A stretch of 64,000 nt of DNA from Acarospora socialis. Lineage: Eukaryota > Ascomycota > Lecanoromycetes > Acarosporales > Acarosporaceae. A program made the position numbers and the translations under genes. Below, piece by piece: positions 34,331 to 45,070 of this stretch. How positions within the stretch are numbered: the first letter of the stretch is position 1; every line of letters starts with the position of its first letter. The DNA lies in NCBI GenBank assembly GCA_025617375.2, contig JAMYGW020000002.1:1984001-2048000 (forward strand). Direction: 5' to 3'. Under the pieces are notes generated by a model. That model did not search any database and had not been told where the DNA came from. It was given only the letters and a program-made list of their open reading frames with translations.

Positions 34331-35464
34331 ATGCATTCAAGATCCCTGTGGCCGTTGGCAGTGACTTTTATGATATTCTGTCTATCGACCTTTGCAGCTC
34401 CGAACATCCCGTAAGCCCATCAGCCCTATTCCCGATTCTGCCACCCTGTAACTCTGCTGACATTGTTCGCAGATCTGGTCATGAAAACAAGACGCCGGCC
34501 TTACGTCGTGCTATATACAAGCTCCAGGGTCAGGAAACCGAACATCGAAAACAGCTGATGATTACCGCATTCCACGAGGCGCTGCAGTTTGCCGACGCCG
34601 CCCGGAAATCTAACAACATGCGCCTCTTCAGGAAGTATTTTGGATCTGCGGACAAGGCGGTGGTCGACCAGGTCTTTGCCAACATCCTCGGCCCCGATCC
34701 GAGCGTTGGCGCGCCTCAGTTGGGAGATATCACTCTTGTGTTTGGTGATCCGAACAACGTTTGCAGCGCCAACCGGGACGCTACCATGGCTTACGGTGAA
34801 CCACCCCCGACAATGATCGTCTGTGACCCGCTCTGGCGCACTGTTGGGACGACGACCGAACACAAAACTTGTAACCAACTGGGCAACTGCGCCTCCTGTC
34901 AAATGAACACCATCTCATCAGTCGTCCTGCATGAATTCATGTAAGATCTGTCTTGGCCGGTCATTAGGGTATAGAGATGCTTCAAGACTGATTACTCTGG
35001 ATCTTCGTAGGCATACATCGTTAGCCAGACAATCAATGTAAGGGTGGGCCCTATTCGCCCCTCGGCAAGTCAAACGAGTGTCATTGCAGCACGCTGACAG
35101 TCTTCCGACCCCCGCAGGCATGAGGTTATCACTGACTTGCCCATGCCGAACACCGTTGTCTTCGGCCCGCAGCGGGCCCTTTACATCGCCAAGAATCACC
35201 CCGAGCTCACCACCCGCAGCACGGACAACTACGAGTGGTATGCAAATGTAAGTCAATCTTCCTCCCGGGGCCCCGGCAATTGCTACCGTCCATTCCGACC
35301 GGCGACGGTTGGCTCGCTCGCAACATCACGTCTCATCCGCTGATATCACGCGCCCGCGTATCCAGGAAGTCTACTGGTCGCAGAAATGCAGGCAGACGTA
35401 TCGTAATCCGCGCAACGATCGGGAGGCTATACGTGGGTGTAAGGGAGGAGGGGAGCTGCGTTGA
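34331..35464 (+). CDS. Secreted M35-like (aspzincin) metallopeptidase
   Basis: Five exons: 34,331-34,410, 34,473-34,940, 35,011-35,037, 35,118-35,247 and 35,366-35,464, total 804 nt, 267 aa. The N-terminus (MHSRSLWPLAVTFMIFCLS then TFAAP) is a signal peptide, so secretion is expected. The zinc site HEFMH (residues 180-184) is created only by splicing: exon 2 ends in HEF plus two bases, and a 27-bp exon supplies the final His. Downstream STDNYEWYA and EVYWSQKC fit the third-ligand region and Cys-containing C-terminus of fungal deuterolysin-like enzymes. I infer an extracellular protease with no propeptide boundary visible. All four introns are GT-AG and preserve the frame. Confidence 0.87.
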
Positions 35465-36714
35465 AGGATTTCCGTCCTGCGCCTTATTCTTCCTTGATGA
35501 TGAGGGTGGCATCTTCAGAGCAGCAAAGACCTGTACTTGAATAAGACTCGGCCAGGACTGCAAGGTCAGTCTCGACTGCGTTCGCGCTCGAGCGGAAGCT
35601 GGGAGCTGGTGTTTGGTGCTTACGGAACGGAAGAAGTGATTGCACTTTTCAGACTCGTTAGATGCAAGGAAGGAAAGATGTGCGTGAGTTGGTTTATAAA
35701 TACCTTCACATTCTAGTGGTAGGTAGATAAGACAGTTGTCTTCAAAGTAGGATCCATCCTCTCGCCTCACTCACAGGTACTCAGGTATGGTCAATCCGGG
35801 GCCGGTCAAAACAGGGCCGATCAGGAGTGAACAAACCCAGCCGCATGTTGCGCATCACATTGTATACTGATGCTATACTATGGCTCCCTCCTGACAGCTA
35901 CAAGGCCACACTCGCATATAGAAGAGCTCCCTCATTGAGCCCCAAAGTTCTATCCTGCCCGACTTGAGGCATCCGTAGCTTACCCAAATAACGCAGGTTG
36001 ATCATGGCGGCCGAATCTAACCCGGCTTTTATCTGATGCTGCCGGAGCAAAGCCGCAGATGCTCACTGACCCAAGCGGAGGAGGAAGGAGACTTCTGCAA
36101 GACAGAATACAAATACATACATGTACACATTCCCTCGAACGCACAGCAAGGGTTCACCTCAGCGTTCTGCAGCGAGATGCAAGACCACTGTTAGATGCAC
36201 CTGCTACTTTGAAGCACGGGGGGCCCGGCTCGGGAGTGTCGACCAGCGCGTAGCAGATGGTGCTCTGGTGCTTGGTTTTAGGATGAGCGTTCACAGTTTT
36301 GTCGGCGAGAGCGGCACTATAGGCGGAACGGAAAACTTGCACATGCTGATTCATAGATCGTATGACATTCGTGGTTAGGTGGCGGCATTGCTACAAACAC
36401 TCTGCATAGGATGGGATTACTTACTGGCACGATTGAGAAGATGGACGACTACCTACAGAATGTTAGCAGCGCTGTGGATACCATAGCTACTTACCTGCAC
36501 TTGAGGCATTCATGCCAGTTCTACCCGTAAGCTTAGGTTTACTTGTCGTGGCAGTGCCCAATCCGGTTTCGGCGAATCTACATCCTTACCGTGGTTCAAC
36601 ACTACCAATGCGGCTTTGATTCTGGTTCTGTGCTCGACGGGTCGATCGGTGGTTTCCAACTCTTGGGTTCGTCCAAGTAGTAGCCGGTTAGGGTTCAGTC
36701 AGCATTTGCTTTGA
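35465..36714. other. 1.25-kb intergenic region, nothing recognised
   Basis: Lies between the ends of two converging genes (peptidase on plus, amidoligase on minus). I examined both strands. Short frames show no family resemblance and no intron-linked continuation I can defend. Confidence 0.5.
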
Positions 36715-38175
36715 TCAGCTTTCCCAGTCTGATGGGTATGGGGGCGGCGAGTCAGGGTGTTGTCCTTCCAGGGCATGTTCGCGGTAATCCCAGTCAAAGT
36801 CCCTCCATTCAGCGGGCTCCTCTAGGTCTTCGTCGCTGTCGCTATCGGGGTCATTGTCAGGATTGGCAATCCTCAGTCCTCTAGGGGCTGCTTCCGGTTC
36901 CTGTGAGTAGTCTTCAAGACCTTGGAGGCCTTCCTGGATATCTGTGGCGGGGTCGTCATCGTATTCGGCATTCCAAGTTTGTCCAGGAGGAGCATCAGAT
37001 TCCCGTGAGTCCCAGGCCGTTTGAGGGAAATGCTGAGGATCCTGACTTTCACCTTGAGGAGCAGTTTCTGGGTCCGTCACGGGCAGTGTTGGGCGCATCT
37101 CGAATTCAGGGGACCCTTTCCAAGCGGGGCGTGGGTCGTCCTGCAGTTCCTCATCTTGCTCGTCCTCAGAATTCACCTCTGGAGAGCTCAGATCCGGGTG
37201 CCATTCGTGGGAGAGCCTGCGGTGGCTTCGTATCCGAGTTGAGTAGAATGGGATCAGGCGATGAAGCTGTAGATCTGCCAGTAGGTCGAGGAAGGAGTAG
37301 TGCTCGCTATCGGGGTAGGTGGCATTTCTGACGATTAGGTCAGTGAATCCGGCTGGCCCAGCAAGATCAGAGGCACATACCAGGCCACAAACCAGATGGA
37401 CGTAGTTGCTGATTTCTTCGCTCTCCATAGTGCCTCTGTGTTGACGGAACTCTATGGTTTTTAGCCTTTCTCGTAGATTCTCAAAGTTGTAGGCTTGGTA
37501 TCTGTTTCCGTCCGCTATGGTACCCAGGAGCTCGCCCATGTCAGATATGGAGTAGACAAGCTTCGCAATCTCAAGGGGAGGCTGCTGTCTGAATAATGTC
37601 GACGGTGGCGAGCAGAAGTCGTTATCAAGGCGCTCCTTGGCATGGATTGACTGAATCTGCCGTTGGAAGACCGTGACCAATGATGCGAAGTTTTTCAGGG
37701 TTTGTAGCGAAAATCCATGAGCTCTGTTTCCCACATGGACATGGAATCCGGTGGAACTGTTCACCGCCGGGTTAAATGCCTGGTTGATGATGGATATAAC
37801 CCTGGAAATGTGCTCCACGGATTGCGTTGAGTAGAGAAGGGCTGGGGATTTGAGTTCGATGCTTTCAAAGCAGAGCTCAGGATTGCCGTATTCGGGATTA
37901 TCCAAAGCGGGCTGAATAGAGGGGTCTCCTGTGATGGTCCACTTGGAATAGTTCGATTCAGTGACTTCAATATCATTGACCGCAATCTGGTGTTCTTTCA
38001 AGATGTCGATCATGCGTGATTGAACGGTGTACTGCAGTAGGGATCGGTAGCTCAAGAACCGATACTGCGGGTGGTGTCTGTCGAATTTCTCCACTGCTTT
38101 CTCATAGTCCGAAGATTTGAAGCGGATATAAAATTCCAGCTCCACTCCAAAGGTGATGAGTATTGGTCCATCCAT
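36715..38175 (-). CDS. Amidoligase-domain protein 1
   Basis: 486 aa, intronless, from the ATG at 38,175 (MDGPILITFGVELEF). Putative amidoligases of the glutamine-synthetase/GCS-like ATP-grasp-independent fold share an N-terminal GVE-E-E motif, an HVHVG motif and an EFRQH motif. All are present: FGVELEF at 9-15, STGFHVHVGN around 145-149 and IEFRQHRGTM around 242-250. The fold suggests ATP-dependent amide-bond formation. The fungal substrates are unknown. Residues from about 310 on form a long acidic Pro/Gln/Asp-rich tail (EEDL, DPDSD-type repeats) that looks disordered and is absent from the paralogue at 38,504. No signal peptide. Confidence 0.88.
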   Translation of the reverse strand: MDGPILITFGVELEFYIRFKSSDYEKAVEKFDRHHPQYRFLSYRSLLQYTVQSRMIDILKEHQIAVNDIEVTESNYSKWTITGDPSIQPALDNPEYGNPELCFESIELKSPALLYSTQSVEHISRVISIINQAFNPAVNSSTGFHVHVGNRAHGFSLQTLKNFASLVTVFQRQIQSIHAKERLDNDFCSPPSTLFRQQPPLEIAKLVYSISDMGELLGTIADGNRYQAYNFENLRERLKTIEFRQHRGTMESEEISNYVHLVCGLVCASDLAGPAGFTDLIVRNATYPDSEHYSFLDLLADLQLHRLIPFYSTRIRSHRRLSHEWHPDLSSPEVNSEDEQDEELQDDPRPAWKGSPEFEMRPTLPVTDPETAPQGESQDPQHFPQTAWDSRESDAPPGQTWNAEYDDDPATDIQEGLQGLEDYSQEPEAAPRGLRIANPDNDPDSDSDEDLEEPAEWRDFDWDYREHALEGQHPDSPPPYPSDWES

Positions 38176-38503
38176 TATGTCTGCCTGCAAGAAATGCTTG
38201 CTATGACTACGAAACCACGCCCAGGGACATAAGCTCGTCTTATAGTGAGCATAATCTCGTCACTTCCACATCCATCTATGAGCAGTAGAGACCTCTCACT
38301 CAACAAAGGATCAAAGCCTTGCGAGTAGACAAAGACAATACACTGCTCATTGTTTCCAGATACAATTCGCACAATGCCATTGCGCGGAAGAACAAAGACA
38401 AAAATGGACTGTAAACAATGGCATTGTTCTTACTAGTAAGAGACGGACATCGATTCGGGTCTTCCATATAAATGAAAAGCCCCTGCACTAAGCAGATCAT
38501 CGA
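38176..38503. promoter_or_regulatory. Shared divergent promoter of two amidoligase genes
   Basis: 328 bp lie between the ATG codons of two oppositely oriented amidoligase paralogues, suggesting co-regulation. Three copies of a CATTG-containing string (TGCTCATTGTT, GCCATTGCG, GGCATTGTTC) are visible. Their relevance is unknown. Confidence 0.5.
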
Positions 38504-39454
38504 ATGGAATTTCGCCCTCACTCAAAGATGTTACCAGACGGTCCTCTGCAGCAAACCTTCGGAGTGGAGCTCGAGTTCGTGGTGAAGATCCCTCTCCCTC
38601 GAGGTGGAGACTTCTACTTCACTCAGCGCACAGCAGTCCAGGAGCCTATGGCAAGACAATTGGCTGCGGGAGGGTTCGCCGTCAATGAAATCGGAGGCCG
38701 TGACTCATATGAGAAATGGACCATCGAAAGAGACGTTAGCATCAAGCCAGAGGATAGCGAAGATGACGATCCAACGCTGACATATTTTGGCGTGGAACTC
38801 AAGTCCCGAGTCCTACCCGTCAATAGAAACTCTTTCGAAGAGGTCAGCGCAGTGGTGGATATCGTGAATCTGAACTTCCAGACCGTGGGAAACTTGACGA
38901 CAGGGCTCCATGTCCATGTCGGCAATGGCGATCGGGGGTTTTCCCTGCGCTGCTTGAAGAACCTGGCCCAGCTGACTACTCTCTTCGAGCATCAGATACA
39001 CTCGCTTCACCCGGACCACCGAGTAGACAACTGGTTCTGCTCGCCTCCCTCGGGCAATATGAAGCTTCAAGGAGGCCCCTTCCACGTTATGATGCAGATC
39101 GAAAAGATAAAAACCCTAGGGACCTTCATGGACCACATGAATCCGAATGACCACCGCTTCACAGCATATAACTTTCTAAATCTCCGAACCTCGCGAGGCA
39201 TACAGACAGTTGAGTTTCGACAACACAAGGGCACCATGGACACCTCGGAGATCTTGGCTTGGATTGAATTGACGACAGGCATCGTGAGTTATTGCCACAG
39301 CGTTCCTCCCGATCGATTGATGACACTTGTTCTGACTTTCGGGGTTGACGACTCACTTAGCATCCTAGATCTGCTGAGAGTCATAGGAAAGACTCGTCTG
39401 ATCTCTTACTACAGGAAAAGGTTGGTGGACCGACCACGCCCAACACCTCTTTAG
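38504..39454 (+). CDS. Amidoligase-domain protein 2
   Basis: 316 aa, intronless, ATG at 38,504 (MEFRPHSKML). It shows the same landmarks as its divergent neighbour: FGVELEF at 19-25, LHVHVGNGDRGFSL with HVHVG at 136-140, and VEFRQHKGTMDTSEI from about 236. Both also share YEKWTI/YSKWTI and a DNxFCSPPS segment, so the two genes are paralogues. This copy lacks the long acidic C-terminal tail. Activity is inferred from family only: ATP-dependent ligation of an amine to a carboxylate, substrate unknown. Confidence 0.88.
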   Translation: MEFRPHSKMLPDGPLQQTFGVELEFVVKIPLPRGGDFYFTQRTAVQEPMARQLAAGGFAVNEIGGRDSYEKWTIERDVSIKPEDSEDDDPTLTYFGVELKSRVLPVNRNSFEEVSAVVDIVNLNFQTVGNLTTGLHVHVGNGDRGFSLRCLKNLAQLTTLFEHQIHSLHPDHRVDNWFCSPPSGNMKLQGGPFHVMMQIEKIKTLGTFMDHMNPNDHRFTAYNFLNLRTSRGIQTVEFRQHKGTMDTSEILAWIELTTGIVSYCHSVPPDRLMTLVLTFGVDDSLSILDLLRVIGKTRLISYYRKRLVDRPRPTPL

Positions 39455-39790
39455 CTACAAATTCATTGGATTACCGTAGGGATTAGTCATCACAAACGAA
39501 GCAAGGATCTAGTGATCTTCACCGTTCAGGCACCTGATTGATGTTCCCATAACTTCATGTAGCGACCCGTAACCATCACGAAGAGTAAGGTTGGAGCTTC
39601 ACTGTGGTAGCTGTAAGTCATATTGAAGTTGGGCAACTATCAAGTACATCCCATTGATAGCACAGGGCTTTCCCCCAGAAGCCAAGTTGACCACTGGGAA
39701 TCTTTCCCTCGTGAGTGCTCTCATTTGTTCTTCAACTGAAATACCCAGCCCATCATAGCTTGCCGTTACGATATCCGCCTCCCATAATAT
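39455..39790. other. Convergent intergenic region
   Basis: 336 bp between the 3' ends of amidoligase 2 and RPS0. Nothing beyond presumptive 3' UTRs is seen. Confidence 0.5.
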
Positions 39791-40824
39791 CTACCACTTG
39801 ACCTCGCTCTCTTTGTTTGTGGTCTCCGCGTTCCATCCTTCATTGCCTGTCTGTGCAGGTGCAGAGCTAGCAGCCCAGTCGGCGCCGTCAGCCTCCCAGC
39901 TCGAGCTAGCCTGAGCACCAGCGGTGTTTGAAGGAGCCGCAAAAGCACCGCTAGGAACGCCGCCAGGAACCTCCCACTGCGCATTGCCAGCGAACCCTTG
40001 CTCGATAGCCTGAGCACCGACCTCGTCCGCACCCGGAACCTTCGCTTCGTCGACACCAGCCGAATCCTTGTTCTCCTCTGCCTCGGGATCACGGTAGAAG
40101 TACAAATCGACCATGACGTCCCACTCGGTCTCTCTCGTCGCAAGCGTGCCGCGAAGGCGGAGAACCTCACGAGCCAACATCCACCAGATGAGACCAATCG
40201 CGTGGCGTCCTTTGTTGTTTGTTGGGATAGCGACATCGACGAACTCGGTGGGGGAATCGGTATCACAGAGCGCAATGACAGGAATATTGACGTAGCTCGC
40301 TTCCTTGATCGCCTGGGCGTCGGTCCGGGGGTCGGTCACAATGATCAAGCGGGGCTCTTTGAATGAACGAGTAATGTAGTTGGTGAAGTTACCGGGTGTG
40401 AAACGACCAGCTATCGCAACAGCTCCAGTGTGAGCGGCGAACTTGAGTACCGCACGTTGACCGTAAGGACGAGCGGAAATGACACAAATGTCGGCGGGGT
40501 TATCGACTGCAGCGATGATACGGGCAGCAAGGACTATTTTCTCCCTGTGCATCCAGACAATGTTAGCTTAATCCAGCCACCTTCAATTTGCTCTGCATGA
40601 TGTGCGACAGGAAACTTGAGTATCATGGACACGTAGCAACGCGACTTTACGTACCAGGTCTTTCCGATGTTGAGTACATTGATGCCGTCTGGACGTGTCT
40701 TCCAAAGGTAAGGTTCCATGTGCACTTGCAGATTCTTAGAACCTAAGTGACACTGAGCCGCAAGCAGCATTTCGATGTCTTGCGACGTAGCATTGAATAT
40801 CGGGGGCAGATTGCTCGGCGCCAT
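39791..40824 (-). CDS. RPS0: 40S ribosomal protein S0 (uS2)
   Basis: Two exons on the minus strand, 40,824-40,655 and 40,544-39,791, with a 110-bp intron (GTACGT...CAG) that splits the Trp codon of GKTW. Together 307 aa. The N-terminus [55 protein letters not shown] and [20 protein letters not shown] are diagnostic for uS2/laminin-receptor-type RPS0. The Ala/Trp/Glu-rich C-terminus is typical of fungi. It joins the small subunit near the mRNA exit and is needed for 20S pre-rRNA maturation. It is head to head with mitochondrial S15. Confidence 0.97.
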
Positions 40825-41106
40825 GTTGACTGTCTGATATCGATGTAAAAAGGATATCGATGGAGGGTGCACCGATTTCGTACGTGTCGTGATTTGGTGA
40901 CCTTTAATTTCGGTGTTGCAATTTTGCGTGGGGCAGGAGGGTTTTCGTTGGACTGCACAAATACCCGGCTATTCTCAATGTAGACTAGCCAGGTCATCTA
41001 AACGCGGTGGAGAATCTAACCTAACTTGACTAGCTGATAACGGACCATCTCGAATCAGTCGAATAAACTGATCTGGGCAGCAGGCAGTTCGCTCTAACTG
41101 TCAACA
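40825..41106. promoter_or_regulatory. Head-to-head promoter of RPS0 and mitochondrial S15
   Basis: Only 282 bp separate the two ATG codons, so cytosolic and mitochondrial ribosomal protein genes must share a promoter region. I could not assign a specific ribosomal-protein box by eye. Confidence 0.6.
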
Positions 41107-42176
41107 ATGCCTCCACGATTACCCTTTGGCACCTGTTCGCAGACGCTACATGGTAAGAAGCAATCGGGAAAGTGTGCCAGAAAGATGACTTATTATCTGA
41201 TCTAGGGTCTGTCCTGTCGCATGTTCACGGAGGTTCTCTCTCAGCTATTGTATCAACCTCAAAAGAGTTCCTAGCTTCGTTCACAGCTTCGTCCGCGGTC
41301 TCTGCCACAACACAAGATCAGAGAAGGAAGCATCGGGACCCTTATGCCTTAGCACAAGCTCGCCAACGCAAGGCTGCGAACCTGGCCCGACAGGAGGAGC
41401 TGAAGAAGCAGCGAGCAATGGCATTAGGAGACCCAGTACGGGGAGTCACGACAGCATTTGTTCGGTCACTAGACAATGCACTGGGCGAAGCGGCTCAATC
41501 CACAAAGAGAGTGACACGTCCCCCAACCACAGCGAAATCGGCGAACGAGGCACCTCGAGCAGACGGCGGGCAAGCGGCTCACCTGAACCACTATCTGTCG
41601 CCTTCAGAAGTGTCCAAGTCTATGCAGTACTCTCGAGCACTGACCGAACCCCTACCTTCGGACAATGGAAGCACAGCAGACCCGCAGCAGCAAGAGGAGG
41701 AAAGCCGCATGCACCGCATATTTCATGAGAACGCGGAAGCGGCCGTCGCTCGGATAGTCAGGCTAGCCAACGGCAACAGCAAAGACCGCACACGAGCAAA
41801 CGTACAACGCTGTATCGATACGTTCGGCCGTCATCACACAGACGAAGTGCTAGCGCCAAAAGCACCGTCAAACGTTCCCCGCGACCCGTCACTACCAGGC
41901 CCTGCGGATAAAACCCCGCGAGCAGGACCCGATACAGGCTCTTCGGAAGTGCAGATTGCGATTTTGACAACGAAGATCAGGGTCTTGGCAAATCACCTTG
42001 ACGGGCCGGGAAAGCAAGACAAGGTCAACAAGAGAAATTTGCGGTTACTAGTCCACAGGCGGCAAAAATTGCTCACATATCTGCGGCGCAAGGAGCGGGG
42101 CGGAGAGCGTTGGCAAAACCTGGTCGAGACACTGGGCTTGACCGACGGGACGTGGAAAGGTGAAATTAGCTTATAG
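41107..42176 (+). CDS. Mitochondrial ribosomal protein S15 (uS15m)
   Basis: Exons 41,107-41,152 and 41,206-42,176 with a 53-bp intron (GTAAGA...TAG), 338 aa. The N-terminus (MPPRLPFGTCSQTLHG) is basic and Ser/Thr-containing, consistent with a mitochondrial targeting sequence. The S15 domain is at the C-terminus: TGSSEVQIAILTTKIRVLAN, HLDG, then KRNLRLLVHRRQKLLTYLRR. It binds small-subunit rRNA in bacteria and organelles. The long central linker is as in other fungal homologues. In yeast the counterpart is MRPS28. Confidence 0.93.
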
Positions 42177-43190
42177 TTCGACACACGCAAACCATTGAAA
42201 GACTTCTGTACAATACTGCAGTGTTAGCGCATTCAAGCATTTTCTCCAATATGTAAGTACGACGAGAAATTTTGGGCTTTCACACTACCTTTCCGGTCAA
42301 CTGTTTGGTCGTGATGCAGATCAGGAGTGGTTCTGCCTACAGGGGTATGCTGCCGCTAAGATATCCGCAGCAGTGAGCTTTAGTCCCGCCTAGAAGCGAC
42401 AACTGATTTGCAACTCTCTCAGACTATCTGAAGTTACGATATTGACCGTTGAGTCGGAGGTCTTCATGTGCATCCTCCGAATCTGTTCCCCGCAATCCCT
42501 TATCCCGGTGCTCGGCACCACATCAAAGGCCCTTTTCTACGCAATAGTAAATTTTCAGCTGCGAACGAGCTCGTCGGATGTTCAGTACCGGGCTGGTCCT
42601 GGTCTTTTCAAACTGACAGTTGCATGGCTCCGTCGCGTCAATGTCTTCGTTGTGTCGAGCGCTAAGTTTCTGTAGCGTTATACATCTTGAAGCAGTGCAT
42701 TTCAGCAAGCGACACGCTTGAGTTTATGATGTCTGCTCTGGTCTGTCCTGGGTTGAGCTACCGGGGGGTGCGAAGATCTGGCTGGAACGCAAGGATTTTG
42801 GCAGATTGACAGTGTCGACAATCTGATGTGGTGCATTGAACCATCCCTAGCTCTGTGGACTTTATGATCGATCTAGGACTCAATCCAGTACAAGCCGGAA
42901 ACAGCAGGTCGCACAAACCCTAGGAGATACGCAGTCTGACAAGTGACGGCCCGCAGCTCCGCTAGGGCGGGGTTTCTAAAGGATGGCGCCGTGGCTTACA
43001 GTGTGACGGTTCCCGCGGTTGATATAGAAGGCTCCTCCTCAGTCTCATGTCATGAACTTTGTTGTTTGGTATAGCGCCCTATACTCCAGCATCAAGTGTA
43101 TTTATATAGGAAGATACCTACTTGTCAACTGAGAATTACTTTGAAAAGTGCTCAGGCCGTGCACTACTCACTCTACTTTGTCTTACCAGT
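42177..43190. other. 1.0-kb intergenic region
   Basis: No supported gene on either strand. It contains the S15 3' end and the promoter of the desaturase-family gene. Confidence 0.5.
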
Positions 43191-44298
43191 ATGGATACCA
43201 AGGACATCAACTTCTTGGGACTGCTCCGGACTGTCCCCCTTTGCTCCTATGCCCAATGTTTAACGTTCGTTCAAGCCATTGCGGTAAGCAAATCCGCCAC
43301 CCTCTCGAGAAGCTGAGGATGTTGACCGGAACAGTGCGGACTGCTTACCTCCACGCTGGCGATCGGATACTCCGAAATCCTCTTCAGTGGAACCAGTGCA
43401 CTCTATAAAGCCGGAAAGCTGAAACGCTACTACCCTCTCCCCGCCGAGCGTGGAATTTTCACGTACGTCTTCCACCACACCCACCACCACCCTCCACTAA
43501 CCCCCAACCCGCAGAGCCTGGCTCAACACCCTCTCCTTCACCATCCCCACCGCCCTCTACGTCTTCCACTTCCAACGCGACCTCACCCGCAGCTGGGCCT
43601 TCAACCCTCTCCACCTTCTCCTCTCGACCCTGACCTACATGCTCTTGCACGACGTCTACTTCTACCTCGTGCACCGCACCTTCCACACCTCGCGCCCGCT
43701 GTACGCCTACTTCCACGCCATGCACCACGAGCACGCGTACGCGATGAACGTCTTCGCCGTCGGCTACGCCGAGCTGGCCGAGAACTTCGTCCAGGTCGGC
43801 GTGCCGTGGGTCGTGTGGACGATGCTGGCGGGGGCGAACTGGTGGTATTGGATGGCGCCGTTGTCGCTCGTGCTGTTTACCACGCTCGTCGGACATTCCG
43901 GGTATAGGATGAGTCCGTGGATCATGGCCTTCCATCCGTTGGTGCTGCCGGTCGTGGTGTTGACGGGGAGGTTGATGCTTACGCCCGGCGATCATCAGGT
44001 TCAGTGAGTCTTGCTTTCTTTCTTTGTCTTTCGCGAAGGTCTATCCTTCGTTGTCGTTGTCGATATGGAGGCTGATGCCGAGACGGCATGTAGTCATTCC
44101 CATCGCAGGTACAATTTCGGTCTCTTCTGGCGCGTCATGGATAGGATGGGCGGCACGTATCGGAAGTGTGAAGTTCGGGCTCACGACGTGTCGTTCTGGA
44201 AGGCCTGGGCCGAGAACAAGGAGTCGAGCTCGGAGCAGGCCAAGAAATGGATGGGGAAGCATCCGGTCTCGTTCCATGAGGTCGAATGGGGCTTTTAG
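43191..44298 (+). CDS. Fatty acid hydroxylase / sterol desaturase superfamily enzyme
   Basis: Four exons, 43,191-43,283, 43,335-43,462, 43,515-44,003 and 44,094-44,298, total 915 nt, 304 aa. This is an ER-type di-iron membrane enzyme. The three histidine boxes are HRTFH (127-131), HAMHH (141-145) and, rebuilt only by the last splice, HQVHH (234-238) followed by SHRRYNFGLF. Hydrophobic segments flank the boxes (TALYVFHF, LHLLLSTLTYMLL, WVVWTMLAGANWWYW). Substrate, a sterol, sphingoid or fatty-acyl chain, cannot be told from the boxes. The start is the first ATG giving a plausible N-terminus. An ATG further upstream cannot be excluded. Confidence 0.85.
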
Positions 44299-44590
44299 GA
44301 CAGCGTTTACTGGGTTTGCCGGGCTCGGTTCCATCATAAAAGTCTTGATCAATTTGTTATACGTAGACTACTAGACGCAAAGGTTCTAGTAAAGGGAACT
44401 GTTCTTACGTGGGGTGTTCATTCTGTGCATCGATTGAGCTCTGTCGATTACTCACGCTTACTTCTGTAAGGTGTTACGCGTACATCAACATCATTTGAAC
44501 TGTTCTACAGAAGGCACTGCGCGAAATATTACCCTAGAAACAGAGCAACAATGGACAAGATACAACGACTGGTATTATACTGGTATTTAA
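44299..44590. other. Intergenic, nothing recognised
   Basis: 3' flank of the desaturase-family gene leading into the tandem repeat. No coding evidence. Confidence 0.5.
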
Positions 44591-44792
44591 ACTCAGTAAG
44601 AGACGTGATGGTGATGCTTCGCAACTAAACCACAGCAAGAACGTGATGTTGAAGCCTGCCAAGTAAAAACCCGGTAAAGAGACGCGCTGGAGATGCCTCG
44701 CAACTAAACCACAGCAAGAGACGTGATGTTGATGCCTCCCAAGTACAAACACAGTAAGAGACGTGCTGGTGATGCCTCGCAACTAGAATACA
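44591..44792. repeat. Minisatellite, about 5 units of about 41 bp
   Basis: Units share a core AGTAAGAGACGTG followed by TGATGCCTCGCAACTA. Odd and even units differ consistently (CCTCGCAACTA versus CCTCCCAAGTA), so the array expanded as an about 81-bp higher-order pair. Confidence 0.85.
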
Positions 44793-44860
44793 GGTAAAAC
44801 TCCATACCTCTCAAACACCGAAAACCGGCCGACAGCGGCCGCCAGGTTCAACCCAGGTGA

Positions 44861-45070
44861 GGAGAGCTCAACCGTAAGAACGGGAGCACCTCCTCACCTG
44901 AGGCCCCAACGACGACCGCTGCCAGCAACGCAAACCCGAACTTTTACCCAAATTCCCCAGCCATAAACGCGTATACCCGTGCAAAACGACCGCCTGATTC
45001 ACCCAGCCGTAAACGCGTATACCCGTGCAAAACGACCGCCTGGTCCACCCAGCCAAGGAGAGCTCAACCA
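44861..45070. repeat. Local direct duplications near the 3' end of the hypothetical gene
   Basis: GGAGAGCTCAACC...GGGAGCACCTC occurs at 44,861 and again at 45,057, the second copy overlapping the gene's stop at 45,064. Between them CGTAAACGCGTATACCCGTG followed by CAAAACGACCGCCTG is tandemly duplicated (44,963-45,042, unit about 48 bp). The first copy can form a stem (AGGTGAGGAG/CTCCTCACCT). Confidence 0.8.

Noticed and set aside
43459-43995. 178-codon minus-strand frame rich in His/Arg/Glu/Val
   Set aside because: Antisense of the GC-rich exon 3 of the desaturase-family gene, which carries the histidine boxes.
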